Source of the DNA: Candidatus Kinetoplastibacterium galatii TCC219
GTDB lineage: Bacteria; Pseudomonadota; Gammaproteobacteria; Burkholderiales; Burkholderiaceae_B
DNA length: 64,000 nucleotides
Assembly: GCF_000340905.1 (NCBI RefSeq)
Contig: NC_020284.1
Location: 124,001 to 188,000 of the forward strand
Direction of reading: 5' to 3'
Shown here: in pieces, positions 22,527 to 32,722 of the stretch
Layout: each line of letters begins with the position of its first letter
Numbering within the stretch: the stretch's first letter is position 1
Notes under the pieces: model-generated
What the model was told of the DNA's origin: nothing
The model's database searches: none
What the model saw: only the letters and a program-made list of their open reading frames with translations
Translations under genes and position numbers: made by a program

Positions 22527-22601
22527 TGGCCTCGCTGGGTGGAATTGAACCACCAACTGACCCTTAGGAGGGGTCTATTATATCCATTTAACTACAGCGA
22601 G
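22527..22601 (-). tRNA. tRNA-Arg (anticodon CCT)
   Basis: Reading the minus strand, the acceptor arm CTCGCTG pairs with CAGCGAG, followed by discriminator G and an encoded CCA. The anticodon stem GACCC/GGGTC holds the loop CTCCTAA, giving anticodon CCT (reads AGG). The T arm GGTGGTTCAATTCCACC is standard. The gene is 75 bases long, convergent with xerD and divergent from the addB-like gene. Confidence 0.93.
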
Positions 22602-22640
22602 ATTAATCGTTTTAAATTAATTTAATAATTCTAATTAAAC

Positions 22641-25274
22641 ATGCACATAGAAAAAGAGCTAGATCTTTGTGAAATAAACTTGGAGTCAGTTTGTTCTATG
22701 GCGCCTAGAAAGAGTTTATTATTAACAGCAAATAAACGTCAAGCAAATCAGGCAATGAAGCATTTATCTGAGTATTTATGTTCCTCTAAAGAAACAAAAG
22801 AGTTATTGCAAATTATTTCTATAGATGAATGGATTATTAATCTTTTTGAGAATTTGTCATTTTTACCTAATATAAATATCCCTACTTTTTTTCTAAATAA
22901 ACCATGCTTGCAAGTTTTATGGCATAGTATTTTGACAAGAAATATTAACAAAGATAGTTATTCTATAGGCAATAAGAAATCATCTGCCCTGGCTTTAGAT
23001 GCTTATAATTTAATAAAAAATTGGAAAATTAAATTGCCTAAAAACTTGGCTGATTATGAGAATAGTAGTTTTGTCTATTGGAAAAAATATTACGAGAAAG
23101 AAACTAAAAGAATAAATGCTATAGATATTAATGGTGTTTATTCCCTAGTCATAAAAAATATAAATAGGAATAAAATTTCTCTGCCGGAAAATATAATATT
23201 GTCTGGTTTTTTAGAAAATTATCCTAGACTAGATGATTTGTTAAGAAAGCTTATATCGAAAAAAGTAAAAATTTATTTATTATCTAATAAGATTGACAAG
23301 TTAACATCTAATAAATATTTAAAATGCGATAATATAACAGAAGAGTGGAGGTCAGCAGTAAATTGGATTACTGATTCTTTCATAAGAAACCCTTCAGGAA
23401 AGTATGCCATAGCATCAGCTCATCTAGATAAGCAAGCAGAGGTAGCTTATCGCATGTTAGATCACAAATTGCGCTGTTATAAAGAAGAAATTTCTATAAC
23501 ATTTAGTATTTCATGTGAAAAATCAATAGCACATAGTCCTATAATTCATTCTGCATTTTCTTGGTTAAATATTTTATTTAATTTATCGGTAAGTAGAAAA
23601 TGTGATACTAAAAACTTCGGTAAAGCTCTTTTGTCTAGTTGCTCTTTTATGGGTAACAAATTGTTCGAACCTTATTCTGTTTTAGAGCTAAAACTAAGAG
23701 ATAAAATTGGAATATACATCGATATAATAGAGATATCAGAATTATTAGCTGATTATGATTTAGGGGCAGATCTTATAGATGCTTTATCTTTTTGGCCAGA
23801 AAGAGATAATCTGCTCCAGATTAGCAAATGGATTCTGATCATAAGGAAATCGCTTTTTTTTATATGTTTTTCCAGATATGCATCTTCAGATATTATTGTA
23901 CATGAGGCAGTAAAATTATTTGATAAATTACTAAACGAATTTAATGTTCTTTCTCCATTTTTTGGTGATATTTCAGCCGCTAGAGTTATAAGTTTGTTTG
24001 AGCACTTTGTGGAATCTAATAAGTTTTATAAAAATGATAATAGGCATAAAAACATAGAAGTACTAGATTTGAAGGATGTAATTTCAAGAAACTGGGATGC
24101 TGTTTGGGTAATAGATTTTAATGATGAGATTTTCCAGTATCCTATACACTCAAATCCATTTCTGCCAAAAAATATTTTACATGAGTTTTCTATCGCAAAG
24201 CCTATATTTAGAAATGAATTAAATTTGTCTTGTTATGCATATAAATCTTTAAATCAATGTACTAGGCAACTGGTTGTTAGTTATTCTAGCCAGGAGGATT
24301 ATGATTCTGTACAGCCATCCAAATTCATTGATGATAGTTACCAAATTCTTAATTATGTTAATAATTATTGCTCATTGAAAAGAAAAGTTAATATGGAGTG
24401 TATTAATGATTCGAAAGGACCTAGATTGCTTACATCTGAATCTGTCATCAATGGAACTGGTGTATTAGAACTACAATCTCGTAATCCATTATGGGCTTTT
24501 GCTAAATACAGACTAGGAATAGTTGGTCTAGATCCATATTATAAAGACAAAAGAATTTCATATAGAAGAGGTAGATTTTTACATAGGATACTAGAATTAT
24601 TCTGGCTTGATGTGCGTTACCACAGCAAATTGATGAGTTTGTCTGATATGGAGATAGATTCGTTATTACTGAAACATATCAAAAATGCCTTATCTGTTGA
24701 TTTTTATTTAGATCTGGGTTTTATAAAACAACTAGAATCAGAAAGAGCTTTAAAAATATTGAAGAACTGGATTAATACAGAGAAAAATAGATTACCATTT
24801 TTAGCTAGTAGTCTAGAGTATAAGTTTTCATGGGAGTATAAATCCTTAGTATTTAATATGCGCTCAGATAGAATAGATTTTTTAGAAAATAAAGCAGTGA
24901 TAATAGATTACAAAACTGGAAATCGAATATTTAATATAGACCTAGATTGGTCTAGGCAAAGACCTATAAATTTACAGATGTTGGTTTACAATATGGCATT
25001 TTCACAAACAAGTAATTTAAATATTATGTCATTAATAATAGTTCTATTAAATCCTAAAGGTGTAATAACAAGTGGTGTTTCTAGTGATGATATTGGTTTA
25101 ACTGGAATTAAAATTTATAGTGACTTTAGTAAAAGAATTAATGAGCTTTCTAAAAAGGTATCAATGCTGGCGGATGAGTATATTGAAGGAGTATCTGATA
25201 ATTCTATAGTAAAAAAAGATGATTTAAGATTTTGTGACATCATGCCATTTTTAAGAATAAATTTTAACGAATAA
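22641..25274 (+). CDS. AddB-like PD-(D/E)XK nuclease / inactivated helicase subunit
   Basis: An 877-residue protein that resembles the AddB-like exonuclease subunit encoded next to an AddA-like helicase in betaproteobacteria. The N-terminal half has a degenerate helicase-like region without a proper Walker A. The C-terminal part (about 650-870) is a RecB-type nuclease domain with RRGRFLHRILELFW, MRSDRIDFL, and the catalytic core VIIDYKTGN (about residues 750-759), so the Asp and Lys are present. The ATG at 22641 has no clear ribosome site. It ends 14 bases before the helicase gene. It likely acts with AddA in double-strand-break end processing for RecA loading. The family assignment is good; the exact subunit name is inference. 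Confidence 0.8.
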   Translation: MHIEKELDLCEINLESVCSMAPRKSLLLTANKRQANQAMKHLSEYLCSSKETKELLQIISIDEWIINLFENLSFLPNINIPTFFLNKPCLQVLWHSILTRNINKDSYSIGNKKSSALALDAYNLIKNWKIKLPKNLADYENSSFVYWKKYYEKETKRINAIDINGVYSLVIKNINRNKISLPENIILSGFLENYPRLDDLLRKLISKKVKIYLLSNKIDKLTSNKYLKCDNITEEWRSAVNWITDSFIRNPSGKYAIASAHLDKQAEVAYRMLDHKLRCYKEEISITFSISCEKSIAHSPIIHSAFSWLNILFNLSVSRKCDTKNFGKALLSSCSFMGNKLFEPYSVLELKLRDKIGIYIDIIEISELLADYDLGADLIDALSFWPERDNLLQISKWILIIRKSLFFICFSRYASSDIIVHEAVKLFDKLLNEFNVLSPFFGDISAARVISLFEHFVESNKFYKNDNRHKNIEVLDLKDVISRNWDAVWVIDFNDEIFQYPIHSNPFLPKNILHEFSIAKPIFRNELNLSCYAYKSLNQCTRQLVVSYSSQEDYDSVQPSKFIDDSYQILNYVNNYCSLKRKVNMECINDSKGPRLLTSESVINGTGVLELQSRNPLWAFAKYRLGIVGLDPYYKDKRISYRRGRFLHRILELFWLDVRYHSKLMSLSDMEIDSLLLKHIKNALSVDFYLDLGFIKQLESERALKILKNWINTEKNRLPFLASSLEYKFSWEYKSLVFNMRSDRIDFLENKAVIIDYKTGNRIFNIDLDWSRQRPINLQMLVYNMAFSQTSNLNIMSLIIVLLNPKGVITSGVSSDDIGLTGIKIYSDFSKRINELSKKVSMLADEYIEGVSDNSIVKKDDLRFCDIMPFLRINFNE

Positions 25275-25288
25275 AAAGTGTCATTTTT

Positions 25289-28200
25289 ATGCATAACTAT
25301 TGTTTTTTAGGTGATGATGGTATTAGAGATAGGGCGTTGGATCCATTGGAATCATTTATAATTCAAGCCCCTGCTGGCTCTGGAAAAACCGAGCTTTTGA
25401 CTAATAGAATTTTGTCTTTACTTGTTGTCGTATCAAAGCCTGAAGAAATATTAGCAATAACGTTTACAAGAAAAGCTGCGTTAGAAATGCGTGAACGGGT
25501 TATAGAAAAATTAAAACTTGGACTGCGCAGTATACCATACAATTCTGCTGATATAATCTCATGGAAATTATCAAAATTAGCACTAGAAAGAGATACTTTG
25601 TTAGGCTGGGACCTTTTAAAACATCCAGAAAGAATAAATATCAAAACCTTTGATTCGTTATGTTTTAGTCTGATATCAAGTTTTCCTTGGTTGTCAGAAA
25701 TCGGCAGTACAACAAATATAGTCAAAGATGCTAGAAAATATTATAAAGAGGCAGCATTTTCTACGGTAAATTTGGCAGATGATTATCCATGTATTCGTTC
25801 TTTAATTTCTTATTTGGATGTTAACATAAAATTAGTAGTAGATTACATAGCTGATATGCTATCTAAACGTGATCAATGGTTACCTGTGTTAAGATATATT
25901 TCCAGCAAAGAATTATTGCAAAAAGAATTACAATCTATTCTAGAAAGAGATATAAAAAAGCTACTCTCATTAATGCCTGTTAATTGGATGAAAGATTTAC
26001 AGTATCCTATAAGGATGGCTTCTAGCATTATTTGTGAAGATAATAATAGTAGTATTTTAGTCAGTCTTTTAGACTGGGATTGTTATTTAGAGCCAAATAT
26101 AAATAGTTTAAAGAAAATAAAAGCATTATCCTTAATTTTTCTTACCTCACAAAATACATTGCGAAGTCCAAAAGGATTAAATAGAAAAAATGGTTTTCCT
26201 GCTGGAACATCTCATAGAAAGATTTTTTCTGATTGGTTGATGAATATTAGGGATAATGATTGTTGGATATTTTATTTAACAATGTTGCGTCATGCTCCTT
26301 ACTCTATTACAGAAAATCAGTGGACTATTTTATCTAACCAATCAAATGTACTATTATTATCAGTTGCTAATCTTTTATTAAAGTTTAGTCAGCAAGAAGA
26401 GTTGGACTTTATAGAAATTTCCCAAAGAACGGTTGCTATTTTAGGTAAAGAAAATAATCCGAGCGATCTTCTTTTAAAAATTGATTCTAAAATATCTCAT
26501 GTTTTAGTAGATGAATTTCAGGATACTAATCGCACACATTTTGAATTACTAGAGACTATAACATCTGGCTGGCAGAAAAATTACGGTAAATCTATTTTTA
26601 TAGTTGGTGATCCAATGCAATCCATATATAGATTCAGAGGCGCTGATGTAGGATTATTCTTAAATGTTGTAGAGAATGGTATTGGTGAAATAAAGCCAAT
26701 ATTTTTAAAATTGGTTAGTAATTTTCGTTCACAGTTAAATCTAGTTAATTGGTTCAATACTGTTTTTGGCAACTTATTTCCCATCAATAATGATCAAAAT
26801 ATCGGGGCTATATCTTATAGTCCTTCTATTCCTGTTAATAAGAAATTAGATGATCAAGCAGTTACTTTTCATCCTTTGTTTACTAATAATGATATTACAT
26901 GTAATGAGTTAGAAGAATTTTCTATACGAATTATTAGTAAAATTTTAGAAAATTCTCAAACCAACGACCGAGAATCAACCGCGATATTGGTGCATTCACG
27001 TAGTAGTTTAGGTAATCTCGTAAATATTTTATCTAAAAATAAAATACCATTCCGTGCCATTGAAATAACATTATTATCAGAAAAACCTATCGTCTCTGAC
27101 TTGATCCAATTAGTGAGAGCTATGATCCATCCAGGAGATAGATTAGCTTGGTTATCAATATTGAGATCGCCTTTTTGTGGGTTAAAGTTAGATACTCTTC
27201 ATAGAATATTTGGATCTGATCATAAAACACCGGTTCCAATTATTTTAAGGAAAATACTCGACACTCAGGGTTCGATTATAAATGATTCTGTTGATTATGT
27301 AAGATTTTTTATGGGAGAAGAAGAGCAAAAAATATTACCTGTATCAGAATATAATCGCTTGCTACGCATAGCTCATGTTTTACTGCACAGAGAATATTCT
27401 GGTTCATTTCCATTTTCAGCTTGGATTAGGTACTTGTGGGATCTCCTTGAAGGATCTAATGTTTATAACGATCTAGATACTGAAAATGATGTAGAGAATG
27501 TTCTTTGTTTGATAGATAGAATATCTGCTTATGGAAACATTGATGTCGATATTCTTGAAGAAGAAATATCTAAACTATTAATTACATCAGATCATGTTAA
27601 AGTAGACAAACCTTTCGTAGAAATTATGACTATACATAAGGCCAAGGGGTTGCAGTTTGATAATGTAATTTTATATGGCACTCATAATTCATCTAGTAAA
27701 CATCATGAGTCAATAATGAGATTTGATCATTGCTTTGGAAATGCTTTGTTCTCTCCAGTAAAGTCTATGATAAATGATGCACCTGATCCTATAGCACAAT
27801 ATCTTTGGTATAAAGACAAATTAAGAGACAATTACGAATTAGATAGATTAATATACGTTGCTGTCACTAGGGCTAAAAATAGGATACATATAATTTCACC
27901 TGTATTTTTAAAAGGAGAAAAAGTTATCGCCCCACCATCAGACAGTTTATTAATTAGGTTATGGGGAAATTTAGATTATAAACCTCCGTTGTCAACAGAT
28001 ATTACTGATAGTTTTAGACATAAAGATAGCAATACTAGATTAATTAATAGGATTGTTTGTGATGATATTAACAACATAGTTAATTATACAGACAATCCTT
28101 CATGGAATTATTTTTGGGAATATGATTACAATAACAAGTATATCATAGATAAATTAATACTTGACTGGCTCGCTCAAATAGGTAAGGCGAGTATTAATAA

Positions 28201-28627
28201 TTACTCAAAATTTTACAGATACCTTCCTATAGTAAAGAATCAATTACTTAGAAATAATTTTTTTAGTGACGGCATTGAAGAAGCAGCTATTTTTATAGTA
28301 GATGTTATAGAAAATTTTTTAGAAAACGATATTGGAACATGGATACTATCTTATAAAAAATCTTATAGGAACGTGTCTTTTATTGATAGAAAAGGCTCTA
28401 TTTTTAGTGCGGATGTTGTTTTAGATTTAGGCAATAAGTGGTTAGCAGTGGACTACGATTTGTCCATAATTGGCAAAGAAGAGAGAATGGAAGATTTTTT
28501 AGATAGAATTAAAACTAATTATAGCTATAAATTAAGTAGTTTTTGTAATAATGTCGGTTTAATAGATGATAGACCTCTAAATACAGCTATGTGCTCTCCT
28601 ATCTATAAAATACTATTAGATATTTGA
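25289..28627 (+). CDS. AddA/RecB-like UvrD-family helicase with degenerate nuclease motif
   Basis: A 1112-residue superfamily 1 helicase. Walker A APAGSGKTELL is at residues 27-37, the Walker B region VLVDEFQDTNR near 405, GDPMQSIYRFRGAD near 440, IMTIHKAKGLQFDNV near 785 and LIYVAVTRAKNRIHI near 850. The C-terminal region lines up with the RecB-type nuclease (FSADVVLDLGNKWLAVDYD, about 1035-1055). However, the usual DYK core reads DYD, so the catalytic Lys appears lost. The gene follows the addB-like gene by 14 bases. It probably unwinds DNA ends together with that protein; only the partner retains an intact nuclease core. Confidence 0.85.
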   Translation: MHNYCFLGDDGIRDRALDPLESFIIQAPAGSGKTELLTNRILSLLVVVSKPEEILAITFTRKAALEMRERVIEKLKLGLRSIPYNSADIISWKLSKLALERDTLLGWDLLKHPERINIKTFDSLCFSLISSFPWLSEIGSTTNIVKDARKYYKEAAFSTVNLADDYPCIRSLISYLDVNIKLVVDYIADMLSKRDQWLPVLRYISSKELLQKELQSILERDIKKLLSLMPVNWMKDLQYPIRMASSIICEDNNSSILVSLLDWDCYLEPNINSLKKIKALSLIFLTSQNTLRSPKGLNRKNGFPAGTSHRKIFSDWLMNIRDNDCWIFYLTMLRHAPYSITENQWTILSNQSNVLLLSVANLLLKFSQQEELDFIEISQRTVAILGKENNPSDLLLKIDSKISHVLVDEFQDTNRTHFELLETITSGWQKNYGKSIFIVGDPMQSIYRFRGADVGLFLNVVENGIGEIKPIFLKLVSNFRSQLNLVNWFNTVFGNLFPINNDQNIGAISYSPSIPVNKKLDDQAVTFHPLFTNNDITCNELEEFSIRIISKILENSQTNDRESTAILVHSRSSLGNLVNILSKNKIPFRAIEITLLSEKPIVSDLIQLVRAMIHPGDRLAWLSILRSPFCGLKLDTLHRIFGSDHKTPVPIILRKILDTQGSIINDSVDYVRFFMGEEEQKILPVSEYNRLLRIAHVLLHREYSGSFPFSAWIRYLWDLLEGSNVYNDLDTENDVENVLCLIDRISAYGNIDVDILEEEISKLLITSDHVKVDKPFVEIMTIHKAKGLQFDNVILYGTHNSSSKHHESIMRFDHCFGNALFSPVKSMINDAPDPIAQYLWYKDKLRDNYELDRLIYVAVTRAKNRIHIISPVFLKGEKVIAPPSDSLLIRLWGNLDYKPPLSTDITDSFRHKDSNTRLINRIVCDDINNIVNYTDNPSWNYFWEYDYNNKYIIDKLILDWLAQIGKASINNYSKFYRYLPIVKNQLLRNNFFSDGIEEAAIFIVDVIENFLENDIGTWILSYKKSYRNVSFIDRKGSIFSADVVLDLGNKWLAVDYDLSIIGKEERMEDFLDRIKTNYSYKLSSFCNNVGLIDDRPLNTAMCSPIYKILLDI

Positions 28628-28695
28628 TAAATATATTATCAGCTTAACGATTAATGACTAGCATAAAATACCTATACTCTGATAGAATTAAAAAA

Positions 28696-28790
28696 GGCGG
28701 GCTGTCTTTACATGATGATGTGATAAACCTGGTCAGGTTGGGAACAAAGCAGCCATATTCATGTGTATCAGTGTTTAAGATCGGCCCGCC
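28696..28790 (+). ncRNA. ffs: Signal recognition particle 4.5S RNA
   Basis: The ends GGCGGGC (28696-28702) and GCCCGCC (28784-28790) pair to close a long hairpin of about 95 bases. The apical part has the SRP domain IV signature: CTGGTCAGGTTG, a GGAA tetraloop, then CAAAGCAGCCA. The stem TTG/CAA closes the tetraloop and the CAGG/AGCAG internal loop binds Ffh. It lies just upstream of dnaX, as in many proteobacteria. A TATACT box at 28673-28678 could be its -10, but the -35 is poor. Confidence 0.93.
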
Positions 28791-28867
28791 GGGTATTGTT
28801 TCTTTTGTCTATTTATAAGAAACTACTTAATTAATAATTAATATAAGTTTTTTAGTTGTTTGATTCT

Positions 28868-30571
28868 ATGAATTATTTGGCCCTAGCTAGAAAATGGCGT
28901 CCTAGGAAATTCGGTGATGTTATAGGACAAGATCATGTTGTTCATACCTTGATTAATTCTTTAGATACAAGACGCTTACATCATGCATGGCTATTCTCAG
29001 GTACCAGAGGTGTAGGGAAGACAACATTAGCCAGGATATTGGCAAAATCATTAAATTGTGAAAAAGGAATTACTTCTAAGCCATGTGGCATTTGTGTTTC
29101 CTGTATGGGAATTGATGAAGGTAATTCAGTAGACTATTTAGAGATTGATGCTGCATCAAATCGTGGTGTGGAAGATATGGCTGTTTTATTAGATCAAGTG
29201 ACCTATTCCCCAGTCTTAGGAAGATATAAGGTTTATCTAATAGATGAGGTCCATATGCTTACTGGACATGCCTTCAATTCAATGCTGAAGACTTTAGAAG
29301 ATCCTCCTGATCATGTTAAATTTATTTTAGCCACCACAGATCCTCAAAAAATACCTATAACGATAATCTCTCGTTGCATGCATTTTAGTTTAAGGCCAAT
29401 GTCTACAAAAGTAATAGCTGGCTTATTAGAAAAAATATTGAATAATGAGTTAGTTCGTTATGATAGCTCTGCTCTCGCAATAATAGCTAGATTTGCTAAA
29501 GGATCAATGCGTGATGCTCTGTCTTTAACAGATCAGGCTATATCTTATAGTGACGGGCATATTACAGATAGATCTTTGATGTCTATGTTAGGATTGGTTG
29601 AAAAAGACCATTTAATTAAGATATTTGAGGCCTTAATAACCCATAATTCATCAGAAATAATAAAGTTAGCTAATGATATAGAAATTTCTGGTTTATCTTA
29701 TGAGAATGTCTTATCTGAGTTTGCTCTTATGCTATCTCATTTAATGATAATAAAGGAGGTTCCTTCATTAGATGGCGATAACAGTTTTTTTGATATGGCG
29801 CAAATTAAGGAAATAGTCAGTCAAATTTCCTTTGATCTAATATCCTTATTATATTCAGTAACTTTGAATAGTATTGTTGAGTTGGAAAAATCTCCTGATA
29901 GTTATCATGGATTCATAGTTGTTTTATTTAGATTAATATCGCTAATTAGTAGTTCTAATATTAATGATGCCTATGGAGTTTTTAGCAACAATTCAGATAA
30001 ATCTTGTTTGAGTATTAATAACAATGATTCGGATGTGAATAGTACTAACGAGTTAAATAATGATTCTTCTAATTCAGACATACCCAACGCTGAAGAATAC
30101 ATTTACAATACGGTAACTGATATCGGTAAAAAATTAGTATCGGAGTCTATTAAGAATGATGGTGCGGATTCTGTTAAGTTGCTAGAGACTATGTCGATCC
30201 ATACCTGGGGTGATTTTGTTAATAAATTACCAGTATCTGGTCTTGCCGGAGAACTAGCTCGTCACAGTGAGTGGATTGATTTTGATGGAAGATCGATCTT
30301 TATTAGAGTAGCATCAAAAGCTTTGTTTGGTTATTCTACACAAAAGCGTCTCAAAACTATTCTATGCGAGTATTTAGGCATAGTTATTGATCTAGTAGTT
30401 ACATTAGATGTTACAGGAGATAAAACAGCACACGCTATTTCTCATATGGAAGAGGAGTTGAAAAAGTCCAAATTAAAGGCAGTTGTTCATAATAATAAAT
30501 TTATTAGAAGTATAATTAGTCTTTTGGATGGTGTGATTATGGAAGATACTATATGTTCTATAAATTATTAG
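28868..30571 (+). CDS. dnaX: DNA polymerase III subunit tau (DnaX)
   Basis: The clamp-loader ATPase subunit of the replicative polymerase. The AAA+ domain has Walker A GTRGVGKT at about residues 45-52, zinc ligands C64, C73, C76 and C79, and the [12 protein letters not shown]alker B region. A hydrophilic linker rich in Asn and Ser (about 375-420) leads to the tau C-terminal domain. I chose the ATG at 28868 ([12 protein letters not shown]), which matches the family. The TTG at 28856 only adds four unlike residues. The length of 567 residues suits a tau protein. A run of six A at about 30126 is the only slippery tract noticed, and I do not claim a gamma product. dnaX leads the dnaX-ybaB-recR operon. 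Confidence 0.95.
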   Translation: MNYLALARKWRPRKFGDVIGQDHVVHTLINSLDTRRLHHAWLFSGTRGVGKTTLARILAKSLNCEKGITSKPCGICVSCMGIDEGNSVDYLEIDAASNRGVEDMAVLLDQVTYSPVLGRYKVYLIDEVHMLTGHAFNSMLKTLEDPPDHVKFILATTDPQKIPITIISRCMHFSLRPMSTKVIAGLLEKILNNELVRYDSSALAIIARFAKGSMRDALSLTDQAISYSDGHITDRSLMSMLGLVEKDHLIKIFEALITHNSSEIIKLANDIEISGLSYENVLSEFALMLSHLMIIKEVPSLDGDNSFFDMAQIKEIVSQISFDLISLLYSVTLNSIVELEKSPDSYHGFIVVLFRLISLISSSNINDAYGVFSNNSDKSCLSINNNDSDVNSTNELNNDSSNSDIPNAEEYIYNTVTDIGKKLVSESIKNDGADSVKLLETMSIHTWGDFVNKLPVSGLAGELARHSEWIDFDGRSIFIRVASKALFGYSTQKRLKTILCEYLGIVIDLVVTLDVTGDKTAHAISHMEEELKKSKLKAVVHNNKFIRSIISLLDGVIMEDTICSINY

Positions 30572-30602
30572 TTTCTTTAACTTAATAAGGTATTTTATTT
30601 TT

Positions 30603-30926
30603 ATGAAAAATCAAATTGCTGGTTTAATGCGTCAAGCGCAGCAAGTGCAGGAAAATATGAAAAAGATCCAAGAAACACTAGCTGATATCCAGGTTGAGGG
30701 ATCTTCTGGCGGTGGCTTAGTAAGAGTTATCGTTACTTGTCGTCATGACGTGAAGAGCATTAAGATAGATGATAGTTTATTGTCTGACGATAAGGACATG
30801 TTGGAAGATTTAGTTGTAGCTGCTTTAAATGATGCTCTAAGAAAAGTAGATACTGTTTCTAAAGAAAAAGTGTCTACTGCAACATCAGGTTTTCCTCTTC
30901 CTGATGGAATGAAATTTCCTTTTTAA
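30603..30926 (+). CDS. ybaB: YbaB/EbfC family nucleoid-associated protein
   Basis: A small DNA-binding protein of 107 residues in the usual place between dnaX and recR. It begins [19 protein letters not shown], with an amphipathic helix, and ends in [12 protein letters not shown], both typical. The [16 protein letters not shown] strand is the conserved core. Its role is linked to nucleoid structure, and its constant neighbour recR suggests a link with repair. It is complete. Confidence 0.94.
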   Translation: MKNQIAGLMRQAQQVQENMKKIQETLADIQVEGSSGGGLVRVIVTCRHDVKSIKIDDSLLSDDKDMLEDLVVAALNDALRKVDTVSKEKVSTATSGFPLPDGMKFPF

Positions 30927-30937
30927 ATTTATTAAAT

Positions 30938-31552
30938 ATGGACAAAAACTATCGTTTTGAGCCAGAACTAATGACCGATTTGATAAATTCTTTGAAACGT
31001 TTACCAGGCATAGGCATTAGATCTGCCCGCAGGATTGCATATCATTTGCTACAACATGATCTAAAAGGCGCTAGCATTTTAAGTAGTTCTTTGACTAAAG
31101 CTGTGGAAAATTTACGTAATTGCAAAGGTTGTAATGGATTCACTGAATATGATTTATGTTATATATGTTCAAACCAGCTTCGTGATAAAAAATTATTATG
31201 CATAGTTGAGACACCTACTGATCAAAATTCTTTAGAGTCGAGTCATAGTTATAAAGGATTATACTACATCTTAATGGGCAGAGTTTCTCCACTAGAAGGC
31301 ATAGGTCCAAAAGAGTTGAGTTTCCATCGAGTTTTAGATAGAGCGCAAGATGGGATTGTTGAAGAAGTCATTATAGCCACTAGCTTTACGGCTGAAGGTG
31401 AAACAACGGCTCAATTTTTAATAGATATGTTTTCTAATAAAGATATAAAAACTACAAGATTGGCTAGAGGAGTGCCTGCTGGTAGTGAATTGGAGTATAT
31501 AGATACTGGCACAATAGCTTGGGCTCTTTTAGAAAGAAAACAAGTTGGTTAA
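30938..31552 (+). CDS. recR: Recombination protein RecR
   Basis: The RecFOR-pathway mediator that helps load RecA at gaps. A helix-hairpin-helix lies near the N-terminus (KRLPGIGIRSARRIAYHLL). It is followed by a C4 zinc finger (CKGCNGFTEYDLCYIC) and a Toprim domain (LLCIVETPTDQNSLE and later IIATSFTAEGETTA). The 204-residue length is standard. It follows ybaB by 11 bases and ends before a strong 13-bp hairpin shared with the convergent tal gene. Whether recF and recO remain in the genome cannot be seen here. Confidence 0.95.
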   Translation: MDKNYRFEPELMTDLINSLKRLPGIGIRSARRIAYHLLQHDLKGASILSSSLTKAVENLRNCKGCNGFTEYDLCYICSNQLRDKKLLCIVETPTDQNSLESSHSYKGLYYILMGRVSPLEGIGPKELSFHRVLDRAQDGIVEEVIIATSFTAEGETTAQFLIDMFSNKDIKTTRLARGVPAGSELEYIDTGTIAWALLERKQVG

Positions 31553-31564
31553 AAATTATTAATA

Positions 31565-31615
31565 ACAAAACAAGTATGCATATATGTGCTTCTGGGGCTG
31601 TAATACTTGTTTTGT
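31565..31615. terminator. Bidirectional terminator between recR and tal (13-bp perfect stem)
   Basis: ACAAAACAAGTAT (31565-31577) is the exact reverse complement of ATACTTGTTTTGT (31603-31615), with a 25-base loop that includes GCATATATGTGC. T-rich sequence follows on both strands, so the hairpin can end recR transcripts on the plus strand and tal transcripts on the minus strand. The stem is AT-rich, so efficiency may be modest. Confidence 0.75.
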
Positions 31616-31627
31616 AGTTTGGTTTTG

Positions 31628-32581
31628 TTAAATCATGTTTGTTATTATCTGATCTAGCTTCATTGAGTCTAAAACGAATAATCGTATCCCTTCTGATAGT
31701 TTGTCGCTAGCCATAGCATCCTCATTCAACATGTATCTGAATTCGTGCTCTGGTAAATTATTTATATAACCATTATCTTCTTTACTAGTATTTTCAATTT
31801 TTAAATTAACGGGTACTTCTCCTTCTTGTGAGTTTAACTGTTTTAAGAGATCTGGGCTTATTGTGAGCAGATCACATCCAGACAACGATATTATTTGACC
31901 TATATTTCTAAAACTTGCTCCCATAATCTCAGTTTTTATATCAAAGGATTTGTAATAGTTATAAATTTTGGTTACGGATTGTACACCTGGATCATTCTTA
32001 TTTGATCTTTCTGATTCCTTCCAATTAATATCATTTTTTTTATGCCAATCATAAATACGACCAACAAATGGAGAAATCAATGTTACATTAGCTTGTGCAC
32101 AAGCTAATGCTTGCGCCATAGAAAATAGTAGAGTTAGATTGCAGTGAATTCCTTCTAATTCTAATACCTTTGCTGCTTGGATACCCTCCCAGGTTGATGC
32201 AATTTTTATTAGAACCCTTTCCCTTGGTATGTTAGATGATTCATATAATTGAATTAACAATCTTGCTTTCTCAATTGTAGCTATTGTATTAAAAGATAGC
32301 CGAGCATCCACTTCAGTAGAAACTCTACCAGGTACAATTTTTAGTATTTCTTTGCCAAATGCAACAGTTATCAAATCAGATATTGTGGATACTTCTTTGT
32401 TTTTATTTTTTTCTACTATATCTCTTAGAATATGCCTATATTCTTCTTTTTGTGCAGCTTTTAGTATAAGAGAAGGATTTGTTGTGGCTTCTTTAGGTTT
32501 TAAGGATTTTATGTTCTCGAAGTCTCCAGAATCAGCAACTATAATAGTGTGTTTTTGTATTGAATTAAGGTAAGTACTCAT
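31628..32581 (-). CDS. tal: Transaldolase
   Basis: Transfers the dihydroxyacetone unit in the non-oxidative pentose phosphate pathway. The Schiff-base lysine is in VLIKIASTWEGI (about residue 130), and the motifs DLITVAFGKEIL and GRVSTEVDARLS are typical. The start at 32581 (MSTYLNSIQKH) gives 317 residues, the size of E. coli TalB. The frame can be extended upstream by 54 residues, but these are unlike the family and fill the divergent promoter region shared with carA. It partners with tkt at 10.7 kb. Confidence 0.95.
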   Translation of the reverse strand: MSTYLNSIQKHTIIVADSGDFENIKSLKPKEATTNPSLILKAAQKEEYRHILRDIVEKNKNKEVSTISDLITVAFGKEILKIVPGRVSTEVDARLSFNTIATIEKARLLIQLYESSNIPRERVLIKIASTWEGIQAAKVLELEGIHCNLTLLFSMAQALACAQANVTLISPFVGRIYDWHKKNDINWKESERSNKNDPGVQSVTKIYNYYKSFDIKTEIMGASFRNIGQIISLSGCDLLTISPDLLKQLNSQEGEVPVNLKIENTSKEDNGYINNLPEHEFRYMLNEDAMASDKLSEGIRLFVLDSMKLDQIITNMI

Positions 32582-32722
32582 AATTTTATTGATAAATAAT
32601 GATGTTAATGTAAAATGTATAATAATATAGTTGTATAAGAGTATTTTAAAGCACTGTGCATACGGTTTCAATGTACAGCAGTAATGATTGATTGTCGATA
32701 CTAAAAAATAACAGGACTTATC

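Noticed and set aside
30121-30135. Run of six A in dnaX as a programmed frameshift site for a gamma subunit
   Set aside because: The run is short, no stimulatory hairpin or upstream Shine-Dalgarno-like element was seen, and such A runs are common in this composition.
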